Assembly: GCA_027486415.1 (NCBI GenBank)
Contig: JAIXPC010000013.1
Location: 1 to 64,000 of the forward strand
Source of the DNA: Sphingomonadales bacterium
GTDB lineage: Bacteria; Pseudomonadota; Alphaproteobacteria; Sphingomonadales; Sphingomonadaceae
Length of the DNA: 64,000 nt
Reading direction: 5' to 3'
The notes under the pieces are model-generated. The model worked only from the letters and a program-made list of their open reading frames with translations. It was not told the DNA's origin and did no database searches. Each line of letters starts with the position of its first letter. Positions within the stretch are counted from its first letter, which is position 1. The position numbers were made by a program, and so were the translations under genes. Shown in pieces: positions 8,559-15,758 of this stretch.

Positions 8559-9416
8559 TGTTTGCCCTCTGCAATGAAGGGCGTCTGTAAAATTGCTTGT
8601 GACTGGTGTCCACCCCGACAATTTACATTGTGGCAAATATTTTACAGTTAATGATAAAATATTGATTTATAAGGCTCTGCGCGCAACCGCCTCGCGCACG
8701 AGCTGCTTGCCGGACCGCGGCCCTTGACCCCCGAACCGATTCCCGTGGATCGGGCCGATTGGTCAGCAGCTATTGTCGTACGTCCCGCGACATAGGGGAA
8801 AATACGGATGCTTCTGCACCAAAGGGCGGCTGGTGGTGCCAAAAATGGATGTGTTTTTTTCGGCAGGGGCCGGGGCGCTGACGCAAGCTTTGATGCAAAA
8901 GCGAACCTTCGGGGGCCTTCTTGGCATCTCTATTGCCAATTTTCGAACGATTAGTGCGTTTCGGGTTTGCAGCCGGCGAATCAAAGTTCATCTCGCGTTC
9001 ACAACCGGACCAAATGCAGTTTGGCTTCGCTCCGCCTGACGATAAAAATTGATCCGGATGTGATGTGGAACTGAACTTATCGATCAGCAGCGAGGGCTGG
9101 TCGGCTTTGGGGGCGAAGCAGGGATTCAGGTCTCGTCAGCATCATGTCCAGGCTTTGGGGTCGCCATGACGTGTGTTGTTCTATCGGGAATTCGGGCCCG
9201 CGAAATGCCCGAGGATCAGGCGTATCTTGTATCCCGGCACGTCCTGCGCCCTGCGCCGGAGCGCATGCCCTGTGCCATGCCAACCGACAATGCCTTGTTA
9301 TGGCGACCTGATTTGTCGCAGCTGGGTAACTTCCACCGGGGGCATCAGGCCGCCGATGCCATTAACCTTCATCCGATAGCGGACGCAAATTGGTGCTATG
9401 ATATGGTGTGCACGCG
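8559..9416. other. Long gap upstream of the regulator island
   Basis: About 850 bases without a gene I can support. It holds an AT-rich inverted repeat (8636-8663) and the symmetric ACAATTTACATTGT (8618-8631), both likely tied to the promoter of the minus-strand gene at 8558. It also has a TATGAT box at 9397-9402 close to the start of the regulator at 9417. A short frame at 8773-9039 has no recognisable protein features. Codon use and base composition look non-coding. Its length is unusual for this otherwise compact window. Confidence 0.5.
8636..8663. promoter_or_regulatory. AT-rich inverted repeat
   Basis: AATATTTTA (8636-8644) and TAAAATATT (8655-8663) are perfect nine-base arms around a ten-base centre. 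The segment is almost free of G and C in a GC-rich genome. It lies about 80 bases upstream of the gene starting at 8558 on the minus strand. It could be an operator or an upstream promoter element; the cognate protein is unknown. Confidence 0.4.
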
Positions 9417-10322
9417 ATGATGGCTGATGAAAAGATTGCCAGAGAGAGCATGCCGATCCAGCCGCCGCTGATTGGCGATCTGGGCACGGTTCTTGTTGTC
9501 GATCGTGACGAATTGTGGGCGGGAACCTGCGCCAGTCATCTGCGGAGCAGGGGTTATCATACCGTCGTGGCCGACAGCGTTGCCGAAGCGCGTGACAAGG
9601 CCTGCCGCGCGCCTGTCACGGCGGTCATCGTGGGTAACAGGCTGCCCGATGGTGATGGGTTTGGGGTGATTGAAGCGTTGAGCCGGCCGGGCGCGGTTCC
9701 GGGCTACCGGCCCGGCTTTGTCCTGATTGTGGATGATCTGACGCTGGACATTGCCATGCGGGCGATCCGGGCGTCGGTGGTGGACGTGCTGGAACGGCCG
9801 TTCGGCCTGATGGCGCTGGACGCGGCGCTGGGCCGCCACCGCGCCGCGCGGGGTCAGCCGGATGATGACGCCATGGTGACCAGGCGTTTTGCCGATCTGA
9901 CCGCCGAGCTGCGCCGGTTGAGCAACATGCTGGCAAAGGACGCCGACGAAGAACCGCTGCGCGCGCCGCCGGCCCGGCGGACCGACAAGGATCTTGACGC
10001 CGTTCTGGTGAAGAAGCTGATCCGGGCCGAATATTCGCGCGCCAGGGTGATCGGCGGCAAGATCCTTGGTGATCCGGCGTGGAACATCCTGCTCGATCTG
10101 CTGCTGGCGTCGCTGGAAGGCCGCCAGGTGGCGGTGTCGAGCGCCTGCATCGTGGCCGGCGTGGCGACCACCACCGCACTGCGGCTGGTCAATCGCATGG
10201 TCGATGACGGGGTCCTGGTCCGCATCCCGGACGAGAGTGACGGGCGGCGGCATTTCCTGGCCATCGAGCCGGCCGTCGAGCAGGCGCTGAAGGCCTATAT
10301 CCTCGATCTTGCCGAGCTGTGA
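9417..10322 (+). CDS. Response-regulator-like protein: pseudo-receiver fused to a MarR-type winged helix
   Basis: A 301-residue protein. Residues of about 25-140 form a receiver fold: LGTVLVVDRDELW gives the acidic pair, VIVGNRLPDGDGFGVIEAL matches the strand-3 region, and VVDVLERPFGL matches the end. The phospho-acceptor Asp, expected three residues before LPDGDG, is Gly, and the conserved Lys before Pro is Arg. The C-terminal part (about 200-301) is a MarR-like winged helix with SSACIVAGVATTTALRLVNR and the wing RIPDESDGRRHFLAI. The start is uncertain: GTG 9408, ATG 9417 or ATG 9420. A TATGAT box at 9397 would give a very short leader. It is probably a DNA-binding regulator not controlled by ordinary phosphorylation. 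Confidence 0.78.
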   Translation: MMADEKIARESMPIQPPLIGDLGTVLVVDRDELWAGTCASHLRSRGYHTVVADSVAEARDKACRAPVTAVIVGNRLPDGDGFGVIEALSRPGAVPGYRPGFVLIVDDLTLDIAMRAIRASVVDVLERPFGLMALDAALGRHRAARGQPDDDAMVTRRFADLTAELRRLSNMLAKDADEEPLRAPPARRTDKDLDAVLVKKLIRAEYSRARVIGGKILGDPAWNILLDLLLASLEGRQVAVSSACIVAGVATTTALRLVNRMVDDGVLVRIPDESDGRRHFLAIEPAVEQALKAYILDLAEL

Positions 10323-10499
10323 CAGGCAAGCCGCCGCCCGGGGCGGATCATTCGAAACCGGATATTGTTGGAATGCCAACCACTTTGCAGTTGGCAAACG
10401 GGCTTCCTATCCACGTTTTTGTCAAAGGTCACGCCAAGGGGAGCGTATGGGGACGATGTTGGCGCGCTTGCCCGCCTGTCACGAACTGAAGGCCGCGCA

Positions 10500-10814
10500 A
10501 TGACCAGCCCGGGGCAACCCGCCAGCGACTTCATCCAGCAGGCGCTGCACGTCGAACGCGTGTTCATGGCCAAGATTGGCGTGGACGCGCTGAAGCCCGA
10601 AGCCAAGCTGCTGCTGCTGCTCAACCAGCACGGCGCAATGAGCGTCAAGCAGGCGATGAGCATTTCCGGCCTGTCGTATCGCGGCTTCTACAATCTGCTC
10701 AACCGCCTCAATGCCCAGCAGCTTGTCACCATCACGCCCGATACCAGCGACCGGCGGGTGAAGAAGATCGGGCCGGGCGAGAAGGCGAAATTCGCCGTCC
10801 TGCTCGCCGGCTGA
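10500..10814 (+). CDS. Minimal MarR-like winged-helix protein
   Basis: A 104-residue protein starting at ATG 10500. After a short helix it is essentially one winged helix: LKPEAKLLLLLNQHG, then MSVKQAMSISGLSYRGFYNLLNR as the helix-turn-helix and the wing ITPDTSDRRVKKIGP. The D-x-S-D-R-R wing resembles that of the regulator at 9417, but there is no receiver and no C-terminal dimerisation helix as in full MarR proteins. It sits 177 bases downstream of that regulator on the same strand. It probably binds DNA; the target is unknown. Confidence 0.7.
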   Translation: MTSPGQPASDFIQQALHVERVFMAKIGVDALKPEAKLLLLLNQHGAMSVKQAMSISGLSYRGFYNLLNRLNAQQLVTITPDTSDRRVKKIGPGEKAKFAVLLAG

Positions 10815-10825
10815 GCCGTCGCATA

Positions 10826-10869
10826 CCGGGCCTGCCGGCGCGACTCGGCACCCCGGTGGCAGGCCTGGG
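10826..10869 (+). terminator. GC-rich inverted repeat after the winged-helix gene
   Basis: CCGGGCCTGCC at 10826 pairs imperfectly with GGCAGGCCTGG at 10858, with about 20 bases between, beginning 11 bases after the stop at 10814. No T-tract follows, so it may act as an attenuating or protective hairpin rather than a full intrinsic terminator. Confidence 0.4.
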
Positions 10870-11012
10870 TATCATTCCGGAGCCAGTTGCAATTGCCCGC
10901 TGCCCTGCCCCTCGGTAATCCCGCACAAGAAGCGTTCGGATGCGGTTGTGACCTTGTTTGTGCCGGCGACGAGCCGCCCTCCATATGCGGCCAGCAACAA
11001 GGGTCGCCAACC

Positions 11013-11264
11013 ATGAGCATGCATCTGAAACGGCAAGCCAACCTGGGGTTCGCGCTCGCGGCCGTCGGCGTTCTCGCCGCCCTGCTGCTGAAGGACATGG
11101 GGCTGTGGAAACTGCTCATCCCGGTCTGGCTGGTGGCATGGGTGGTCGTGCAGATTGCCCTGCAACACGTGGCCACCCGCCCGCTCACCCAAGACAGCAA
11201 GCGCCGCTGGCCCGATGCCGCCACCGTCCGGCGCTGCATCAAGTCGCGGGACGCGGTGGGCTGA
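11013..11264 (+). CDS. Small inner-membrane protein, hypothetical
   Basis: An 83-residue protein not recognised as a known family. The ATG at 11013 follows AAGGG by about nine bases. The two hydrophobic segments LGFALAAVGVLAALLL and LWKLLIPVWLVAWVVVQIAL make two likely membrane helices separated by a short KDMG loop, with a basic tail (DSKRRW, RRCIKSR). Both ends therefore probably face the cytoplasm. It lies between two regulator genes on the same strand, and nothing in the sequence links it to them functionally. Confidence 0.55.
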   Translation: MSMHLKRQANLGFALAAVGVLAALLLKDMGLWKLLIPVWLVAWVVVQIALQHVATRPLTQDSKRRWPDAATVRRCIKSRDAVG

Positions 11265-11558
11265 TCGCCGCGCGCTAACCGCGCTTATCCGAAAATGTCC
11301 GGCCTGTTGCCAAGCCGGTTGCCATGGCGGCGCGGCGACTCGATGGCCAGCGCGCCATGCGCCTTTCCCTGCGCCGGCGGGCCGCGCACATCGTGCCAGC
11401 GGGGTGCCGCCCCTGCCGATCGGCATGGGGGAAACTACCGATACCGGCACTGATCCAGCTTGTTTCGGCGTTAACGAAAGGGAATTTGGCAGCGTGACGA
11501 TGTCGGGGGCGTGGCCCACGGCGCCACCGCCCACAGGCGTTTCAGTTGGGAACGGAAC

Positions 11559-12221
11559 ATGACGGAACTGGTTGGTGACATGATGGATGGTGGCCGGGTC
11601 GGTCTGGCGGAACGCCGGTCGTTTGACCCCATTGATTTCAGCGATGCCGCAAATGCCCTGCATTCGCTGATCTCGCAGGCGGAAACGCTGCTGCGGACGT
11701 GCCGCACTCTCGTCACCCAGGTGCGGGAACCGGCCGGCGCTGCCGACAGCAACTGGGCGCAGCGCATCAGCGAGCTGCAGGACCAGCAGGATGCGATGGC
11801 GCAGTGGACGGATCGCGCCGGCGTGCGCGGCGACAAGGCCGATGGCCGTGGCTTTCGCCGGTACGATCACATGGATGTGGATGTCGATCTGCTGCAGATC
11901 TTCAAATCCTGCCTGCCGGATCTGGGCATCGCGCCGCTGGTGGTGCTGACCACGCTGCTGGCCAACCAGGGTCGCATCGTTGCCAATGCCGATATCCGCA
12001 AGGCGCTGGGCACGGAATCGCTGACCATCGTCAAGGTTTACGTGTCGCGCCTGCGCCACCTGTTCCGCAGCCACGGCGTCGACGTGGAAATTTCGGTGCT
12101 GAAGGGTGGTTACGGCCTGCCGCGCGATTGCGCCGTGCAGGTGCTGAGCGGGCTGGGCTTTGACGACAGCCAGGTCAAGACGATCCTCAGCTCGTCGCTG
12201 ATCGAGCGCGCGCGCGCCTGA
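11559..12221 (+). CDS. Stand-alone OmpR-type winged-helix regulator (no receiver)
   Basis: A 220-residue protein from ATG 11559 (GGGAACGGAAC just upstream). Residues of about 1-110 are helical and unrecognised, with a Gln/Asp-rich stretch (SELQDQQDAMAQW) that may be coiled. Residues of about 125-195 match the OmpR/PhoB DNA-binding domain: LVVLTTLLANQGRIV, ADIRKALGTE, then TIVKVYVSRLRHLFRSHG as the recognition helix and VLKGGYGL as the hairpin. The normal N-terminal receiver is missing, so activity must be controlled otherwise. It is the last gene of the regulator island and converges on greB. Confidence 0.75.
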   Translation: MTELVGDMMDGGRVGLAERRSFDPIDFSDAANALHSLISQAETLLRTCRTLVTQVREPAGAADSNWAQRISELQDQQDAMAQWTDRAGVRGDKADGRGFRRYDHMDVDVDLLQIFKSCLPDLGIAPLVVLTTLLANQGRIVANADIRKALGTESLTIVKVYVSRLRHLFRSHGVDVEISVLKGGYGLPRDCAVQVLSGLGFDDSQVKTILSSSLIERARA

Positions 12222-12234
12222 TCCGGCATTTGCT

Positions 12235-12255
12235 GCCGCCGGTCAGCCCGGCGGC
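12235..12255. terminator. Bidirectional hairpin between the OmpR-like gene and greB
   Basis: GCCGCCGG (12235-12242) and CCGGCGGC (12248-12255) form a perfect eight-base stem with a five-base loop. It begins 14 bases after the stop at 12221 and includes the last codons of greB on the other strand. It sits at a convergent junction, so it may stop transcription both ways. No T-tract is present. Confidence 0.45.
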
Positions 12256-12725
12256 CAGCAGATGGCAAGGATTTCCCAGCTTTTCTCGCCGCCGGGCAGA
12301 CGGACGGCGCGCACATCGCCCACCTTCGCTCCTCGCAGCGCCCGGGTGATCGGCGCGCTCCACCCGATCCGCCCGGCGGCAGCATCCTGTTCATCGTCCC
12401 CCACCAGGGTCAGCGTGCGCTGGTTGTCGTCATCGTCGGCGATGGTGACGGTGCAGCCGAACAGCACGCGATCCCGCTCTGTCTGGCGGGCGGGATCGAT
12501 GACGCGGGCAGCGGCCATGCGTTTTGAAAGATGGCCCAGCTCGCGGTCGATCTCGCGCAGGCGCTTGCGGCCATAGAGATAATCGCCATTCTCGCTGCGA
12601 TCGCCATTGCCCGCAGCCCAGCGCACCACCTCGACGATCTCGGGCCGGTCCTTGTGCAGCAACTGGTCATAACGCGCCCGCAGCGCGGCCATGCCGGCGG
12701 GTGTGATCGGATTGCCGTCTGTCAC
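12243..12725 (-). CDS. greB: Transcription elongation factor GreB
   Basis: A 160-residue Gre factor that rescues backtracked RNA polymerase by stimulating transcript cleavage. The N-terminal coiled coil carries the family hallmark GNGDRSENGDYLYGRKRLRE, whose acidic residues at the coiled-coil tip (D and E of DRSENGDY) reach the polymerase active site. The C-terminal half is the FKBP-like domain ending EKSWEILAI. The Arg/Lys pattern YGRKRLREIDRELGHL is more GreB-like than GreA-like. The start is GTG 12725, overlapping the photolyase stop as GTGA, so the two are probably co-transcribed. Confidence 0.88.
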   Translation of the reverse strand: MTDGNPITPAGMAALRARYDQLLHKDRPEIVEVVRWAAGNGDRSENGDYLYGRKRLREIDRELGHLSKRMAAARVIDPARQTERDRVLFGCTVTIADDDDNQRTLTLVGDDEQDAAAGRIGWSAPITRALRGAKVGDVRAVRLPGGEKSWEILAICWPPG

Positions 12726-14212
12726 AGGTCGAGTTGTCCCTGGCGGTCTTCGCCGGCGCTTTTGCGGCGGCGCGTCGTGTCTGGCAAGCCGGCGCGGCGG
12801 CTGCCGTGGCGCTGGACGATGGCCCGGGCCGGGCCGGCGTGGGCGGGATCACGGCGGATCGCGGTGATGGCGGCCTTTGCCGCGCGCGCGGCGTCCTCAT
12901 GGTTCACCAGGGGGGCGGGGTAGGCCAGATCGGCGCCTGCCTTCCACGGTTCGTGCACCAGCGGCGCCTTCAGCGCGGCGAGTTCCGGCACCCAGCGCCG
13001 GATGAAGCGGCCATCCGGATCCTGATCAAAGCCCTGCTTCACGGGGTTGTAGATGCGCGGGATGTTGGTGCCGGTGGTGCCCGATTGCATTTGCACCTGG
13101 CTCCAGTGGATGCCCGGCTCGTAATCGGTGAACAGTCGCGCCAGCACGGCCCCGCTCTGCCGCCAGTCAAGCCGCAGGTGATAGCTGGCCACCGCCATCA
13201 CCATCGCCCGCATGCGAAAGTTCAGCCAGCCGGTGGCAGCGAGGCTTCGCATGCAGGCATCGACAAAGGGCCAGCCCGTGCGCCCCTCCGCCCACGCCGC
13301 CAGCCGTTCCTCGTCGTGCGCCGGCAGCGCGTCGTAGGCGGGGTGCAGGCAGCGCGCTTCCAGCCAGGGCGCATCCTCAAGCTTCTGGATGAAGTGGCAG
13401 TGCCAGTGCAGCCGGCTGATGAAACTGTCGATGGCGCGCACGAAGGTCACGTCGTCGGCTGCCTTCCAGCGCTGGCGGGCAGCAAGTGCGGCCTGGGCGG
13501 CTTCGCGCATCGAAATCGTGCCCAGCGCCAGATGTGGTGACAGGCGGGAGCAATGATCAGCAGCACTGTCGGGCGCCGACATGGCGCGGCGGTAGGGGCG
13601 GCCGCGTTCGCCAAGGAAGCTTTTCAACAGGGCGAGGCCTTCGCGGCGGCCGCCGGGCTGGCGATTGCAGGGATCGGGGGCGAGGCCCAGTGCGGTCGCA
13701 TCGGGCAGCGGATCGCCCGCCACGTCGGCCATCGGGATGCTGGCAGGCGCGGGCACGCGTGGTGCACGCATCAGCCCCTCCCAGCGCGCCGCCCAGCCAT
13801 CGCGGTTGCCATGGGCGCGCCAGACGCCGTGCTGCTGCGTTTCGATCATCGGCACTCCGGCCGCGCGCGCCCAGCGGCGGACGGCGCGATCGCGGGCAAA
13901 GCTCCACAGGGTGCCGGTTTCCTGGTGGGCGTGGATGGCGGTGAGGCCGTGGCGGCGATGCAGGTCGTCCAGCACGGCCACCGCCTCGCCCACGCGCAGC
14001 ACCAGCCGGCCGCCGCGAGCCGCAAGGCTGCGATCAAGATCGATCAGGCTGTCGGCCACAAACCCGTATTGCCGGCCGCTGGCATCGGGCTGCGCCCACA
14101 GTTCGGGTTCGACGACATACAGCGGCAGCACGGGCCGTCCGCTGGCGCAGGCTGCCGCCAGCGGGGCATGATCATGCACGCGCAGATCGCGCTTGAACCA
14201 GACAATCTCCAT
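12722..14212 (-). CDS. Cryptochrome/deoxyribodipyrimidine photolyase family protein
   Basis: A 496-residue flavoprotein. The N-terminal photolyase Rossmann-like domain starts MEIVWFKRDLRVHDHAPL. The FAD-binding helical domain is at about residues 215-440, with SRLSPHLALGTIS, RTGWPFVDACMRSLAATGWLNFRMRAM and FTDYEPGIHWSQVQMQSGTTG. The start at ATG 14212 matches the family start; upstream in-frame codons lack homology. The motif EPGIHWSQVQMQSG, rather than the ASNSQGWQW of classical CPD photolyases, places it in a different subfamily from the enzyme at 43859-45238. It may repair another lesion or act as a photoreceptor. It is co-transcribed with greB. Confidence 0.85.
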   Translation of the reverse strand: MEIVWFKRDLRVHDHAPLAAACASGRPVLPLYVVEPELWAQPDASGRQYGFVADSLIDLDRSLAARGGRLVLRVGEAVAVLDDLHRRHGLTAIHAHQETGTLWSFARDRAVRRWARAAGVPMIETQQHGVWRAHGNRDGWAARWEGLMRAPRVPAPASIPMADVAGDPLPDATALGLAPDPCNRQPGGRREGLALLKSFLGERGRPYRRAMSAPDSAADHCSRLSPHLALGTISMREAAQAALAARQRWKAADDVTFVRAIDSFISRLHWHCHFIQKLEDAPWLEARCLHPAYDALPAHDEERLAAWAEGRTGWPFVDACMRSLAATGWLNFRMRAMVMAVASYHLRLDWRQSGAVLARLFTDYEPGIHWSQVQMQSGTTGTNIPRIYNPVKQGFDQDPDGRFIRRWVPELAALKAPLVHEPWKAGADLAYPAPLVNHEDAARAAKAAITAIRRDPAHAGPARAIVQRHGSRRAGLPDTTRRRKSAGEDRQGQLDL

Positions 14213-14320
14213 CGCCGCCGCGTTTAGCCGTGCCGTGGCTGCGGCGCCCCGGCGGCGGTGTCGCAGGAACAATCAGGGTGCCCGGGGATTGGCCTTTCAC
14301 GCAGGGGAAAGGAGGACATC

Positions 14321-14641
14321 ATGGGTATCATGTTATGGATGTGGCTGGTGCTGGCGTTTCCCGTTGCCCTGATCATCGACATGTTGATGACGCCGAAAGG
14401 CAATCGCGACGAGGCGGATGACCGGCATGAACACCGCGACCGCGATGACGGCCACGCGCATTTGACCGACAGCGAGCGCGAGATCCAGCGCCAGCGCCTG
14501 GCACAGCGCGGTTCCGCCGCCATGGCGCGTGACCACGGCCGCCTGACCGATCCTCAGGACGAGGAAGACATCAACCGCCAGCGCGAGCAGGACCGCATCC
14601 GCATGGCCAACCGAGGAGGCCGCCATGTTCCGGCACAATGA
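14321..14641 (+). CDS. Small membrane-anchored charged protein, hypothetical
   Basis: A 106-residue protein with a strong AAAGGAGG site eight bases before ATG 14321. One N-terminal membrane helix ([19 protein letters not shown]) is followed by a very polar tail rich in Asp, Arg, His and Gln ([14 protein letters not shown], then [14 protein letters not shown]), likely helical or disordered in the cytoplasm. It is not a family I recognise. Its 3' end overlaps the next small gene by 17 bases. Confidence 0.6.
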   Translation: MGIMLWMWLVLAFPVALIIDMLMTPKGNRDEADDRHEHRDRDDGHAHLTDSEREIQRQRLAQRGSAAMARDHGRLTDPQDEEDINRQREQDRIRMANRGGRHVPAQ

Positions 14642-14879
14642 TTTCGCAGGATCCTATTCGCAGCAGCGCGGCAACGCGCGCGGCGGCAGGGGCGGCCGGC
14701 GCGGCGGGCTGATGCCGATGCTGCTGGCCGGCCTGGCCGCCGGTGTGTGGTATGCCAGCCGCAAGAAGGGCGATGGCCCCACGGCGCACCGGGCCGACGG
14801 CGCCGATGACAGCGCGTCCTATGGCGCCGGCATCGCCGATGAAGGGACGATTCCGGACAGCGGCATCCCCGTCGTTTGA
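14625..14879 (+). CDS. Small Gly/Arg-rich membrane protein, hypothetical
   Basis: An 84-residue protein starting at ATG 14625, with GGAGG six bases upstream inside the previous gene. The N-terminus is Gly/Arg rich ([12 protein letters not shown]), then a short hydrophobic helix [16 protein letters not shown], then an acidic tail. It is probably translated together with the 14321 gene. The function is not apparent. Confidence 0.55.
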   Translation: MFRHNDFAGSYSQQRGNARGGRGGRRGGLMPMLLAGLAAGVWYASRKKGDGPTAHRADGADDSASYGAGIADEGTIPDSGIPVV

Positions 14880-14937
14880 CGTTTGCACCGCACCGGCAAC
14901 GCCGCTAGACGCCACCCGGAAACGGGCGGTGGAGGCG

Positions 14938-15300
14938 ATGCCGGTGCGTGTGACGCTGTATGGAATTCCCAATTGTGACACGGTGAAAAAGGCGCGCGCC
15001 GCCCTGGCCGAGCGCGGGGTGGCGTGCGACTTCCACGATTACAAGAAGGCCGGCGTGCCTGCCGACGCGCTGGCGCGCTGGGTCGAGCGCTGGGGCTGGG
15101 AAGCGGTGCTGAACCGCGCCGGCACCACGTTCAAGGCGCTGCCCGATGCCGAAAAGGCCGGGCTGGATGCCGCCAGGGCGATCGCGCTGATGCAGGCCAA
15201 CCCCAGCATGATCAGGCGGCCGATCGTCGAAGGCGACGGCGTGGGTGACGGCGTGGCGCTGATCGGCTTCAAGCCTGATCATTGGGCGGGGGCGTTCTGA
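14938..15300 (+). CDS. ArsC/Spx-family protein (YffB-like)
   Basis: A 120-residue thioredoxin-fold protein. It opens VRVTLYGIPNCDTVKKARAAL, where the single Cys of PNCDTVKKA is the family active-site position, and later has NPSMIRRPIVEGDG, which matches the conserved arginine-containing loop of arsenate reductase relatives. The length and the single Cys fit the YffB subgroup of uncertain function rather than genuine arsenate reductases, and no other ars genes are near. The ATG at 14938 follows GGTGGAGG. Its stop overlaps the next start by one base (TGATG). Confidence 0.85.
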   Translation: MPVRVTLYGIPNCDTVKKARAALAERGVACDFHDYKKAGVPADALARWVERWGWEAVLNRAGTTFKALPDAEKAGLDAARAIALMQANPSMIRRPIVEGDGVGDGVALIGFKPDHWAGAF

Positions 15301-15707
15301 TGGCGCGCTGGCTGGTGAAATCGGAACCGTTCAAATACAGCTGGGACCAGCTGCTGAAGGACGGCAAGACGGCCTGGGACGGGGTCCGCAACAACCAGGC
15401 CGCGATCTATCTTCGCAGCATGAAGATGGGCGACGAGCTGTTCTTCTATCACAGCAACGAAGGCCTGTGCATCATCGGCATCGCCGAGGTTGTGGGCGAG
15501 CATTTCATCGATCCGACCGATCCCAAGGGCCGCTTTCCGGCGGTGATGGTCGGCCCCAGGGCGCCGATGCCGCGCCCGGTCACGCTGGCCGAGATGAAGG
15601 CCGAGCCGCGCCTTTCCGGCATGGCGATGTTCCGCCAGTTCCGCCTGTCGGTCGTGCCGATCACGGACGAGGAATGGGACGTGGTGATGGACATGGCGCA
15701 CGCCTGA
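15300..15707 (+). CDS. EVE domain-containing protein
   Basis: A 135-residue single-domain EVE protein (PUA-like fold, related to thymocyte nuclear protein 1). It begins MARWLVKSEPFKYSWDQLLKDGKTAWDGVRN, here given as the motif pieces WLVKSEP, YSW and WDGVRN. Next are LFFYHSNEGLCIIGIAEV and VTLAEMKAEP, all typical. EVE domains bind modified bases in DNA or RNA; a cellular role here is not established. It is translationally coupled to the ArsC-like gene (TGATG). Confidence 0.9.
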   Translation: MARWLVKSEPFKYSWDQLLKDGKTAWDGVRNNQAAIYLRSMKMGDELFFYHSNEGLCIIGIAEVVGEHFIDPTDPKGRFPAVMVGPRAPMPRPVTLAEMKAEPRLSGMAMFRQFRLSVVPITDEEWDVVMDMAHA

Positions 15708-15758
15708 CACGCAAGGCTGCCGCAGCGCGAGCGGGCGTCTTTGCCGCCATGCCGGCGT

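Noticed and set aside
8773-9039. 88-codon open frame in the long gap
   Set aside because: It has no ribosome site or recognisable pattern, and composition is like the surrounding non-coding DNA.
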